Source: Vampirovibrio sp. (lineage in GTDB: Bacteria; Cyanobacteriota; Vampirovibrionia; Vampirovibrionales; Vampirovibrionaceae). From it: a DNA stretch of 45,380 bases. Position numbers and translations under genes: made by a program. The notes under the pieces were generated by a model. The model did no database searches, was not told the DNA's origin, and saw nothing but the letters and a program-made list of their open reading frames with translations. Each line of letters starts with the position of its first letter. The stretch's first letter is position 1. The stretch is taken from NCBI GenBank assembly GCA_021323475.1, contig JAJQJM010000004.1, positions 1-45,380 of the forward strand, in the 5' to 3' direction. Shown here piece after piece: positions 33,333 to 39,715 of this stretch.

Positions 33333-33730
33333 GCAAGAAACCCCCGGTGGTCAGAAATTAAGAGAAAGGAGAAGGGAATGAGAATTAGCGATTACTGGCT
33401 TGAATGCACGAAAGAGGCAATAGGCGCAGAGGCCCCTAATGTTTATGGGTTGCTAACTGAGGAGCAGTTCCAGAATATTGCAGGTTGGTTTGAAGGGGCA
33501 CACGAGAATTACGGTACGGCCCACGGATATGACGTAATTCCCAATCATTATGACTCTGAACTGGAGCGGCTTAAAAAAGAGCTTGCATTCATCAAAAACC
33601 ACGAATGCGAATGGATCAACCACGGCGCAACGGTATATATGACCGGCGGTGGAGATTACTACTACTACTGCAAGCATTGTTCCAGGACAAAAACAATTTC
33701 GAACTAAGCAAGAAACCCCCGGTGGTCAGA
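33330..33730. repeat. Direct repeat of a 26-bp intergenic module
   Basis: TAAGCAAGAAACCCCCGGTG followed by GTCAGA occurs at 33330-33355 and again at 33705-33730, each time starting at the stop codon of a gene. In the second copy, AAACCCCCGGT (33713-33723) pairs with ACCGAGGGTTT (33730-33740) as a hairpin with one mismatch. The following leader AAGAGAAAGGAGAAGGGAAT also occurs twice, ending at the starts of 33210 and 33378. The modules suggest that gene cassettes were duplicated or shuffled. Confidence 0.8.
33378..33707 (+). CDS. Phage hypothetical protein with C-terminal Cys/His cluster
   Basis: This 109-residue protein is not recognised. A helical N-terminal part is followed by H-E-C-E-W-I-N-H-G and, after a Gly/Tyr-rich loop (T-G-G-G-D-Y-Y-Y-Y), C-K-H-C-S-R. 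The spacing of C/H...C-x2-C would suit one zinc site. It is bounded by the repeat module on both sides, like a movable cassette. Confidence 0.7.
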   Translation: MRISDYWLECTKEAIGAEAPNVYGLLTEEQFQNIAGWFEGAHENYGTAHGYDVIPNHYDSELERLKKELAFIKNHECEWINHGATVYMTGGGDYYYYCKHCSRTKTISN

Positions 33731-33757
33731 CCGAGGGTTTAGAAAGGAATAATTCCA

Positions 33758-33958
33758 ATGAGTAAAGTATATCAGATTCCACGTGTAAACACACCTTTCC
33801 CCTCAAGCCGGGCTGTTCATAGCGGCCCGGCGCCCTTTCCCTTTGGTGTCTGCTTTACCTGTCAGGATACCAGGGAAATTGAGGTTTGGTGTCCTGAGAA
33901 CGGGAAGGATTATATCCCTTGTGAAGTTTGCCAAGTGGGAGATTGGGCTCATGCGTAG
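33758..33958 (+). CDS. Small phage zinc-ribbon-like protein
   Basis: This 66-residue protein contains C-F-T-C and P-C-E-V-C plus a middle Cys (V-W-C-P-E-N-G), consistent with a four-Cys zinc ribbon in the second half. Its leader TTTAGAAAGGAATAA resembles that of the TPR gene. The stop overlaps the next start. Confidence 0.68.
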   Translation: MSKVYQIPRVNTPFPSSRAVHSGPAPFPFGVCFTCQDTREIEVWCPENGKDYIPCEVCQVGDWAHA

Positions 33959-34097
33959 ATTCAAGAAATGGGAAATAGGTCGGTCAATCAACCGCACCCT
34001 CCCGCAAATTAAGCGGTGCTGGATTAGCTACTGGTGCGGGATTGGCCCATTTGATCCTAAACGGTTTGTTGTTACTGAGTGGATTAAGGAAGGTTAG
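33951..34097 (+). CDS. Very small basic phage protein
   Basis: This 48-residue basic protein (M-R-R-F-K-K-W-E-I-G-R-S-I-N-R-T) is Trp-rich and unrecognised. It overlaps the previous gene by eight bases, with GGGAG ten bases upstream of the ATG. The frame is open upstream inside the previous gene, but without a supported start. Confidence 0.5.
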   Translation: MRRFKKWEIGRSINRTLPQIKRCWISYWCGIGPFDPKRFVVTEWIKEG

Positions 34098-34099
34098 AG

Positions 34100-34303
34100 A
34101 TGAGCGAAAGAGTTACAGCTTCAGAGGCACTTTACGGGTTTGCGGCTTGGTTAACCAGCAGGGCAAGGCCGGTGACTTTCTCGGCAAACCATGATGCAGC
34201 ACCGGCGGCTGATTTGGTTGCTGAGTACGTCAAGGCAAACACCCTGCCTGATCCAAGGGAATACATTTACCCGCACAACCTGACAATGCCTAAAAGGAGC
34301 TAG
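34100..34303 (+). CDS. Small phage protein
   Basis: This 67-residue protein opens M-S-E-R-V-T-A-S-E-A-L-Y-G-F-A-A-W-L-T-S-R and has a helical A-A-D-L-V-A-E-Y-V-K segment. This resembles small phage proteins whose usual theme is S-E-A-L-Y-G-F-A-A-W-L-T; the function is unknown. GGAAGG lies upstream, and 2 bp separate it from the genes on each side. Confidence 0.72.
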   Translation: MSERVTASEALYGFAAWLTSRARPVTFSANHDAAPAADLVAEYVKANTLPDPREYIYPHNLTMPKRS

Positions 34304-34305
34304 AG

Positions 34306-34587
34306 ATGAGCAATAACGACACTTTAACTGTTGAGGAGGCTTTAAGATTCCTACCTAAAGTACACACCATGGTTAACCCATCGGTAAATGTGCTACTAGG
34401 GGCGGATTGGGATATTGCCTCCTTAGTAGACGCGTTGAGAAGTGCCAAGCATATCGGAATTTCTGGAGAACACGCTATGAGGAGCGGACACGGTATCTAT
34501 ATGGACTCAGAGGATGGAAACCGGGTCTTTATCGCTTGTGATGTTGAGGCACTTGAAGAGTTCGACCAGGAGAGAGCCAATGTCTAA
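34306..34587 (+). CDS. Small phage protein
   Basis: This 93-residue acidic protein is not recognised. It opens T-L-T-V-E-E-A-L-R-F-L-P-K and has a central S-L-V-D-A-L-R-S-A-K-H-I-G. AAAGGAG lies seven bases upstream. It overlaps the next gene by eight bases. Confidence 0.68.
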   Translation: MSNNDTLTVEEALRFLPKVHTMVNPSVNVLLGADWDIASLVDALRSAKHIGISGEHAMRSGHGIYMDSEDGNRVFIACDVEALEEFDQERANV

Positions 34588-34816
34588 AGTAGTCCCAATC
34601 AATACCAGAGTAAATCATCCTGATTTTGTGGAAGAGGTGAAAGCCAGAATGTTACCCGGTTTAGAGCCACTCACTATCAACAAAGGCCAGCAGCAAATGA
34701 TCCTTGAGTACATTGAAGGCAAGCTGGAACGGTTCCGGTTCAATCAGGAAGTCACTGAGGTCTTGAGCAATATACACACAATGGTAGCGTTTATGCCGCA
34801 GTTAGGAGGTAGGTAG
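34580..34816 (+). CDS. Small phage protein
   Basis: This 78-residue helical protein opens M-S-K-V-V-P-I-N-T-R-V-N-H-P-D-F and is unrecognised. ATG 34580 has GAGAGA upstream; the longer frame back to 34514 lies inside the previous gene. Its stop overlaps the GTG start of the next gene. Confidence 0.65.
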   Translation: MSKVVPINTRVNHPDFVEEVKARMLPGLEPLTINKGQQQMILEYIEGKLERFRFNQEVTEVLSNIHTMVAFMPQLGGR

Positions 34817-35019
34817 TGGAAAATCCAAATCTTGTTCAGTTGGATCTGTCGATCACCCTGCGTGATTTGTTTGCAGGGATGGCAATGCAGGGGATGATCT
34901 CAAACCCAACTGGAAACGGACCACTCTCAATTTTAGGTTTTAGCGGTGATGGTAACGGCGCTAATACAGCCTATGAGGTTGCAGATGCAATGCTAAAAGC
35001 CCGTAAAGGAGAAAACTAA
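34816..35019 (+). CDS. Small phage protein of the L-R-D-x-F-A-G type
   Basis: This 67-residue protein reads L-S-I-T-L-R-D-L-F-A-G-M-A-M-Q-G-M-I and A-Y-E-V-A-D-A-M-L-K-A-R-K. The pairing of an R-D-x-F-A-x-x-A-M-x-G segment with a C-terminal A-Y-x-x-A-D-A-M-L helix is common in short uncharacterised phage proteins. The GTG start follows GGAGGTAGGTA and overlaps the previous stop. The function is unknown. Confidence 0.75.
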   Translation: MENPNLVQLDLSITLRDLFAGMAMQGMISNPTGNGPLSILGFSGDGNGANTAYEVADAMLKARKGEN

Positions 35020-35279
35020 TGGATTGGTTAGATGAGATAAGGACAGCACTGGACGAAGATTTCACACTCAAGCGTGGTGATCTGTACTCCCACTGTACCC
35101 ATCTATTAGCAGCCCTTGATAAAGCGTATGAGGCGCTTAGAAAGATAAAAGCAACGGCTGAGAATGATACCGGCGTTAAGTACACTTTCACGGGCAGTGG
35201 GCATGAGAGAACACACCGAATTGCCCTAGAAGCACTTGAGTTCAACCCTAAGGAGTCCAGTAATGAAAGCCACTCTTAA
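35019..35279 (+). CDS. Small phage protein
   Basis: This 86-residue helical protein (M-D-W-L-D-E-I-R-T-A-L-D-E-D, then H-L-L-A-A-L-D-K-A-Y-E-A-L-R-K-I-K) is unrecognised. AAAGGAG precedes the ATG, which overlaps the previous TAA. Confidence 0.7.
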   Translation: MDWLDEIRTALDEDFTLKRGDLYSHCTHLLAALDKAYEALRKIKATAENDTGVKYTFTGSGHERTHRIALEALEFNPKESSNESHS

Positions 35280-35421
35280 ACGGAGTCTGTACGTCCGTTC
35301 TCTGTTCTATCTGACAGTATCAAACGATGGTGTTGAAACAGAGTATTCCTTAAGCAGGGATGAACTAAAAAAGCTTTATGACGAGATAAAAACAGAATGC
35401 GAGGATGGTGAGGATGCCTGA
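35263..35421 (+). CDS. Very small phage protein
   Basis: This 52-residue protein opens M-K-A-T-L-K-R-S-L-Y-V-R-S-L-F-Y and has an acidic C-terminal helix. AAGGAG lies seven bases before ATG 35263. It overlaps both neighbours by a few bases. It is unrecognised. Confidence 0.6.
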   Translation: MKATLKRSLYVRSLFYLTVSNDGVETEYSLSRDELKKLYDEIKTECEDGEDA

Positions 35422-35572
35422 TCAACTCTATTGGTTAATAATTTCAGTAGGGACGCTCATAGTAGTGTCCTCTTTAATCTGTATCGCTTGCGTGGTAGCG
35501 GCTGGCAGGGCAGATAAACGGAGCCCTTATTACTATGATGATGAGCGGTATGAATGGGGCGAACCGTTTTAG
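35414..35572 (+). CDS. Very small single-span phage membrane protein
   Basis: This 52-residue protein has one hydrophobic segment (L-I-I-S-V-G-T-L-I-V-V-S-S-L-I-C-I-A-C-V) and a charged Tyr/Asp-rich C-terminus. GTGAGG lies just upstream, and it overlaps the previous gene by eight bases. It is too short for most ORF cut-offs. Confidence 0.55.
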   Translation: MPDQLYWLIISVGTLIVVSSLICIACVVAAGRADKRSPYYYDDERYEWGEPF

Positions 35573-35727
35573 GGCTACTAGCTCTGATTGTACAGGTTTA
35601 TGCCTACTGGATGATTGCAAAAGCTGTTGGGATGAAGGAATTTGACCCGACAGCTTTTGTTTTGTCCGTGTGGGGCTGTCATTCCACAGTTGAGTATTTT
35701 TATAAAAGCAAGAGGAAAAAGAGATGA
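35554..35727 (+). CDS. Very small phage membrane protein
   Basis: This 57-residue protein has an N-terminal hydrophobic segment (V-L-G-L-L-A-L-I-V-Q-V-Y-A-Y-W-M-I-A) and a second, weaker one, then a basic tail K-S-K-R-K-K-R. Its stop overlaps the next start as ATGA, supporting real coupling. Start 35554 lies inside the previous gene, with only a weak ribosome-binding site. Confidence 0.5.
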   Translation: MGRTVLGLLALIVQVYAYWMIAKAVGMKEFDPTAFVLSVWGCHSTVEYFYKSKRKKR

Positions 35728-36110
35728 AAACAGAAAATTTAAGCTGGGTTGAAGCTATTAGAGCTTATTCGGATGGGGAGAGGGTAGTGGATATGTTTGG
35801 GTACCAATACTGGCTTGACGGAGAGACCCCAATGTTTAAACATCCTAGCTCCCCTCCTCACCCTTTTTCCTTATCTGCGGAGTTATTCAGGCAGGAAGCT
35901 GGCCCCTTTTCCATCGTTAAACCAGAACCTAAGAAGCTGAGTTTTGATGAGGCGATTGAGATGCTCAGGCGAGGTAAGGCCCCCAAGATCCACTGGCCAT
36001 TAGAAAACCTCGAAGGCGCTGACATTGATGCAAGGAGGCCTTACGCTGTGGATCTTTGCCATCTCGACCTAGCCGAGCGCCGGGGCTGGCCCATTACGGT
36101 AGCTGAATGA
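35724..36110 (+). CDS. Phage hypothetical protein
   Basis: This 128-residue protein contains two similar motifs: L-S-W-V-E-A-I-R-A-Y-S-D-G near the start and L-S-F-D-E-A-I-E-M-L-R-R-G near residue 75. This suggests an internal duplication of a small fold. It ends D-L-A-E-R-R-G-W-P-I-T-V-A-E. GAGGAAAAAGAG precedes the ATG. The function is unknown. Confidence 0.75.
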   Translation: MKTENLSWVEAIRAYSDGERVVDMFGYQYWLDGETPMFKHPSSPPHPFSLSAELFRQEAGPFSIVKPEPKKLSFDEAIEMLRRGKAPKIHWPLENLEGADIDARRPYAVDLCHLDLAERRGWPITVAE

Positions 36111-36238
36111 CCTTCAGAAATTGGTGGGTGGTAGGCACTTACAAACACCGCCACCTACCAGAATCTAAACCTTCGCGCCACTTCTGCCAACAATGCAAGC
36201 TGGCGCATAAGTTATGCAGATGTAAAAAGGAGAAAGAC

Positions 36239-36898
36239 GTGAAACTCAGTGACAAGGTAGACAAGATCCTGCCGGCATTGGCGAAAATCCAAAGCGAGGT
36301 AGAGCTTAAGAAGAACAAGAAAGGCTATAACTACAAATACGCTGACCTTCTGGCCGTCTACGAGGCTATTGAGGTCAATCTGACAGACAGCGGGTTGGTA
36401 GTTGTTCAAACCTTGGATGATACCGGGGTTCAACCGGATCAGGTGTTGATTATAACTAGAATCTACCATATTGAATCCGGGCAGTATGTAGAGAGCCGGT
36501 TAATGATGCTTTCCGGTAACCGTGATCCCCAAGGGTTAGGTTCTGCAATCACTTACGGGCGGCGATACTCCTTGCTGACCATGTTTGGATTGTGTCCAGA
36601 AGATGACGATGCGGCATCCGCCATGCCAACGAAGCCCCAAGCAAAACCAACCGCCAAGCCAACGCAGAAAGCAGCAGCCCCAATTCAAGCCGGTGAGCCC
36701 AGCCCAGCGGTTGAACTTGGAAAGCTAATCTCTGAAGCCTGCAAACTGGCTGGATTAACCAAAGAAGAAGTTCAGAATATCAGCAACCAAAGGTCAATCG
36801 CTGACCTTGTGAAAGCAAATAATATGCCAGCATTGGAACAGGCATGGGCCTTGATTCAAGAGTATTTAACCAAGAAAGGATCGGTGAAAAGTGCCTAA
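36239..36898 (+). CDS. ERF-family single-strand annealing protein
   Basis: The protein is 219 residues from GTG 36239 (AAAAGGAG six bases upstream). The ERF core (about 5-125) includes I-L-P-A-L-A-K-I-Q-S-E-V, G-Y-N-Y-K-Y-A-D-L-L-A-V-Y-E-A-I and the hallmark D-P-Q-G-L-G-S-A-I-T-Y-G-R-R-Y-S-L-L-T-M-F-G-L. A Pro/Lys/Ala linker leads to a small C-terminal helical domain. ERF proteins anneal complementary single strands during phage recombination. An ATG at 36107, overlapping the previous stop, is in the same frame. It would add 44 residues holding F-C-Q-Q-C and L-C-R-C, a possible zinc site. Confidence 0.9.
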   Translation: MKLSDKVDKILPALAKIQSEVELKKNKKGYNYKYADLLAVYEAIEVNLTDSGLVVVQTLDDTGVQPDQVLIITRIYHIESGQYVESRLMMLSGNRDPQGLGSAITYGRRYSLLTMFGLCPEDDDAASAMPTKPQAKPTAKPTQKAAAPIQAGEPSPAVELGKLISEACKLAGLTKEEVQNISNQRSIADLVKANNMPALEQAWALIQEYLTKKGSVKSA

Positions 36899-37112
36899 AA
36901 ACGGAAGCCTCTGGACAAAAAGCTATGAACAGGACGGACAAACGAAAATCAAGTATCAAGGCACCATCGAGCTAGACGGGATTAAGTTTTATATGGACTT
37001 GTACCCTAAAAGCTCTGATAACCCCAAAGCACCAAAGTTTGATGTTTATCTGAAGCCGGTTCAAAAACTGCAAGATGAGCCGAGCATGGAAATGGATGAT
37101 ATCGCTTTCTAG
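36891..37112 (+). CDS. Small phage protein next to ERF
   Basis: This 73-residue protein has a beta-rich pattern (G-S-L-W-T-K-S-Y, I-K-Y-Q-G-T-I-E-L-D-G-I-K-F-Y-M-D-L-Y, P-K-F-D-V-Y-L-K-P) and an acidic end M-E-M-D-D-I-A-F. The acidic hydrophobic tip resembles that of single-strand-binding proteins, and it lies next to an annealing protein. An SSB-like role is only a guess. It overlaps the ERF gene by eight bases. Confidence 0.72.
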   Translation: MPKNGSLWTKSYEQDGQTKIKYQGTIELDGIKFYMDLYPKSSDNPKAPKFDVYLKPVQKLQDEPSMEMDDIAF

Positions 37113-37171
37113 TTAACCAACCCCCAGGCGGAGGGTATCCGCCTATTTGTTTATTTGAAGAGAGGAAATAA

Positions 37172-37438
37172 ATGGAAATCAACCAACAAAAACTGGTCAA
37201 GGTGGACGCTAAGACAATAAAGCTCCATGTAAAAGTTACAGATCGATTCAATGGGGAGCTTATTGATGCTCAAGGTGAGACTATTTTTGATTTTCAAGAC
37301 ACCTACGTTCCTGATTTTTTCCCGGGCCAGCATTACGGCGATTACGTGATTCTCGATATTGATATCGATACCGGAATGATCACCAATTGGAAGACCCCAA
37401 CTGCTGAGCAGATTGAAGAAGCGATTAAAGAAGATTAA
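37172..37438 (+). CDS. Small phage protein
   Basis: This 88-residue acidic protein is beta-rich (T-I-K-L-H-V-K-V-T-D-R-F, G-D-Y-V-I-L-D-I-D-I-D-T-G-M-I) with a helical end. A preceding AGAGGAAATAA serves as ribosome-binding site, and a strong terminator follows. It is unrecognised. Confidence 0.72.
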   Translation: MEINQQKLVKVDAKTIKLHVKVTDRFNGELIDAQGETIFDFQDTYVPDFFPGQHYGDYVILDIDIDTGMITNWKTPTAEQIEEAIKED

Positions 37439-37442
37439 CCAA

Positions 37443-37471
37443 AGGGGAGGCTTAGTCCTCCCCTAATTTTT
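37443..37471 (+). terminator. Rho-independent terminator inside the early operon
   Basis: AGGGGAGG (37443-37450) pairs with CCTCCCCT (37457-37464), loop CTTAGT, then AATTTTT. It splits the rightward operon. Downstream genes need either an antiterminator or another promoter. Confidence 0.85.
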
Positions 37472-37495
37472 CTAAAGTGAGTGAGGAAAGTAAGA

Positions 37496-37618
37496 GTGAA
37501 TGTAGAGCGTTTGATTGATCAGTTTTTTGGAAAGTATTTCTGGCTGGGAATAACGGTTGTAAATGCCTTTTTCGGCTGCCTGGCATTGGCATTGTTTATT
37601 TTGATTCTGGGAGGGTAA
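37496..37618 (+). CDS. Very small phage membrane protein
   Basis: This 40-residue GTG-started protein is mostly one hydrophobic segment (F-W-L-G-I-T-V-V-N-A-F-F-G-C-L-A-L-A-L-F). GAGGAAAG lies upstream. It is directly followed by the next gene, which starts one base after its stop. Confidence 0.5.
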   Translation: MNVERLIDQFFGKYFWLGITVVNAFFGCLALALFILILGG

Positions 37619-37753
37619 ATGACAATAACAACACCCCCTTGGGGATTATTTGTCGATGGAAAGCTAGTGTACTGGTTTGATACACCAGAAAGAGCTAGAG
37701 ATTACGCACAGTTCTATGGGTTACAGAATTTTAGTGTGGAGTTGATTGAGTGA
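37619..37753 (+). CDS. Very small phage protein
   Basis: This 44-residue protein (M-T-I-T-T-P-P-W-G-L-F-V-D-G, then F-D-T-P-E-R-A-R-D-Y-A-Q) starts right after the previous stop, with GGAGGG upstream. Its stop overlaps the next GTG start (GTGA). The tight coupling on both sides supports it. Confidence 0.6.
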   Translation: MTITTPPWGLFVDGKLVYWFDTPERARDYAQFYGLQNFSVELIE

Positions 37754-38205
37754 AAGAAACCACTTTCTGCACCGAGATCGTGAAGTCCATCCGTAAAATA
37801 GGTGGCTGGGCTTATAAAATCCCTGACATGCCTTACCACGCTATTAGAACCCAGGGCGTCCGGTTTGTTGGGAGGAAGCCGTTTGACATTGCAGCTTGCT
37901 ACGAAGGCCAGCCGTTAGCGATTGAATGCAAACTCTACCGGGACTTTAAGGGCTTCGGCTTGAACCAGTTACGGGATGAGCAGATACAGGCGCTTAATGA
38001 TTTCTGGGAAGCCGGAGGCAAGGCGCTTGTGTTCCTGAATATCCGAATCACCGGCATTAAAGGAAAACGAAAACACGAAAACCGGCTGTTAGCCTTTGAA
38101 TGGCCTATGCGGTTTCATTCCAAGAAGGAAATCGAAGAAATGGCTTATATCCAAGGGAGCCGGGGTGAGTTTGAGCTTAAGACGATATTGGAGAGTTTGA
38201 AATGA
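37750..38205 (+). CDS. PD-(D/E)XK nuclease, RecU/Holliday-resolvase-like
   Basis: This 151-residue protein has a conserved nuclease core: P-F-D-I-A-A (Asp 46), then L-A-I-E-C-K (Glu 59, Lys 61). L-N-Q-L-R-D-E-Q-I-Q-A-L follows, the helix typical of RecU-type and related resolvases. Phage enzymes of this kind cut branched DNA during recombination and replication. It sits downstream of ERF, which fits. The start GTG overlaps the previous gene, and the stop overlaps the next ATG. Confidence 0.8.
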   Translation: MKETTFCTEIVKSIRKIGGWAYKIPDMPYHAIRTQGVRFVGRKPFDIAACYEGQPLAIECKLYRDFKGFGLNQLRDEQIQALNDFWEAGGKALVFLNIRITGIKGKRKHENRLLAFEWPMRFHSKKEIEEMAYIQGSRGEFELKTILESLK

Positions 38206-38519
38206 GCTGGTTAACGATTGATACAGCACCGAAGGATGGGAAACGAATTATTGGCGGTGAATGGCGTACAGTAAAAGCCTACACTGACCACAAAGGGAAC
38301 CTTATCACACCGGAACGTACGTTCTTTGTTCAGTATTATTGCCGATGGTACACCACTGAGCAGTTGCAAGAATTGGAAAATACTTACGACCTGGAAGATG
38401 ATGATCCGTTTTTTAAACCAGGGTTTTGTGAAGAGGGGCCCGGTGATATGTATGATGAGGTAGCTGTTAAATGTAACCCGACCCATTGGGCCCCAATCCT
38501 CCCACCCCCGGAGGTCTAA
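38202..38519 (+). CDS. DUF551-like phage protein
   Basis: This 105-residue protein has the two family marks: an N-terminal W-L-T-I-D-T-A-P-K-D-G-K-R-I and a C-terminal P-T-H-W-A-P-I-L-P-P-P. Between them is an acidic insert. The family is widespread in phages and of unknown function. ATGA couples it to the upstream nuclease and TAATG to the downstream one. Confidence 0.8.
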   Translation: MSWLTIDTAPKDGKRIIGGEWRTVKAYTDHKGNLITPERTFFVQYYCRWYTTEQLQELENTYDLEDDDPFFKPGFCEEGPGDMYDEVAVKCNPTHWAPILPPPEV

Positions 38520-38923
38520 TGCCTATCGGATTCAGCAAAGATCAACAACTACGCCATTATAACGAGAGAAAACAAGCAAAGTCGGCCAAACAGAAGGGTA
38601 TACAAGCAGAGAAATCCGTTCAAGCTGAATTTCAATCCACCAGCAAGAAACCAGTTCGGCGCAACCACCAGGGGAAACATGGAGGCGGAATATCAAACAG
38701 CGATGTCTCTATGCATGGCTGGAGTTTGGAGGTTAAAAACACCGAACGCCTGTCTATTCCTGAATGGTTGAGAACTTTAAAAAAAGAAACACCAGTGACC
38801 AATAAACCGGCGCTGGTGTTTACGTTTGAAGAAGAACAATGGATAGCAATAAAACTCAAGGATAGGTTGAGTTTCGCAGCGGATCAGGTGGAAGCCGCTG
38901 GGGGAGAAGTCACATTCCACTAA
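38519..38923 (+). CDS. Probable phage PD-(D/E)XK endonuclease
   Basis: This 134-residue protein reads N-S-D-V-S-M-H-G-W-S-L-E-V-K-N-T, giving Asp 62, Glu 71 and Lys 73 in the D...ExK arrangement. An early glutamate (K-G-I-Q-A-E-K-S-V) may complete the active site. Basic residues precede it (K-K-P-V-R-R-N-H-Q-G-K-H-G-G-G). It is likely a second structure-specific or Holliday-type nuclease. GGAGG lies four bases before the ATG. The longer frame from 38486 is not supported. Confidence 0.75.
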   Translation: MPIGFSKDQQLRHYNERKQAKSAKQKGIQAEKSVQAEFQSTSKKPVRRNHQGKHGGGISNSDVSMHGWSLEVKNTERLSIPEWLRTLKKETPVTNKPALVFTFEEEQWIAIKLKDRLSFAADQVEAAGGEVTFH

Positions 38924-38956
38924 TAACATAGTTGACGCAATGAGGAGGAACAGAAA

Positions 38957-39703
38957 ATGGCAGTATACGCAGAAGACCACCGCGTGAAGGTTGAATCAAA
39001 TTACAACAAGTTCAAACTGATTCACAATAACCGGGATATTAACCCGTCGAACGTCGAAAATCTGGTCAAGTCTATCAAAAAAGAGGATCTATCTGAATAC
39101 TTCCCAATTTTAGTAAATAGCAAAATGGAAATCATTGATGGGCAGCACAGGTTCCACGCTTTGAAACGTTTAAACCTGCCTATCCGGTACAAAGTGGTAA
39201 AAAATGCCGAGCCTGAAATGGTGGCCCAAATCAATCAAAACCAGAAAGCCTGGAATGTAGTTGATTTCATCAAGTTTGAGGCAGGTATGGGAAATACAAA
39301 TTTCCAAAATCTATATGCCGATATGCAAAAGTACAATATGACCCACACTTCCATCTTGGGTTTTATTCTCCGAGATCAAAACCACAACAAAAAAATCAAG
39401 ATTAAAACACTGGTTTATGGCCCTACTCAATCAAATGAAGTTGCTCGATTCCTGAAAGAAGTTCAGATTTTCAAAAACTTGCCGTTCGGAACTCATCGCA
39501 ACTTTTACTTTGCTTTCTCCAAGCTTAGGAGCCACTACAAATACGATACAGCCGTAATGATCCATCAGGCCAGTAAATACAGTTCAGTGTTAACACCTCA
39601 AGTGACACGCGAGGGTTATTTTGAGCAGTTGGTTTACCTCTACAACTACAACCGTCGAGGTAATAAAGGTGGTTTAATCAATCTCCGTGATTTTGACGTA
39701 TAA
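38957..39703 (+). CDS. ParB-like N-terminal domain protein
   Basis: This 248-residue protein has a ParB/Srx fold in residues 15-100: I-N-P-S-N-V-E-N-L-V-K-S-I, F-P-I-L-V-N, and I-I-D-G-Q-H-R-F-H-A-L-K-R-L with the nucleotide-binding G-x-H-R (62-65). The remainder is helical and Lys/Tyr/Asn-rich and is not a typical ParB DNA-binding domain. It starts after GAGGAGG. A second ParB-like gene follows after 12 bp. The role may be in DNA binding or regulation rather than partition; no ParA is present. Confidence 0.85.
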   Translation: MAVYAEDHRVKVESNYNKFKLIHNNRDINPSNVENLVKSIKKEDLSEYFPILVNSKMEIIDGQHRFHALKRLNLPIRYKVVKNAEPEMVAQINQNQKAWNVVDFIKFEAGMGNTNFQNLYADMQKYNMTHTSILGFILRDQNHNKKIKIKTLVYGPTQSNEVARFLKEVQIFKNLPFGTHRNFYFAFSKLRSHYKYDTAVMIHQASKYSSVLTPQVTREGYFEQLVYLYNYNRRGNKGGLINLRDFDV

Positions 39704-39715
39704 GGGAGAGGGCTT

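Noticed and set aside
32758-33336. 192-residue minus-strand frame
   Set aside because: Runs against the tightly packed rightward phage genes with good ribosome-binding sites; no recognisable content.
33330-33760. Possible CRISPR-like repeats
   Set aside because: Only two copies, 375 bp apart, with a gene between them; no spacers and no cas genes.
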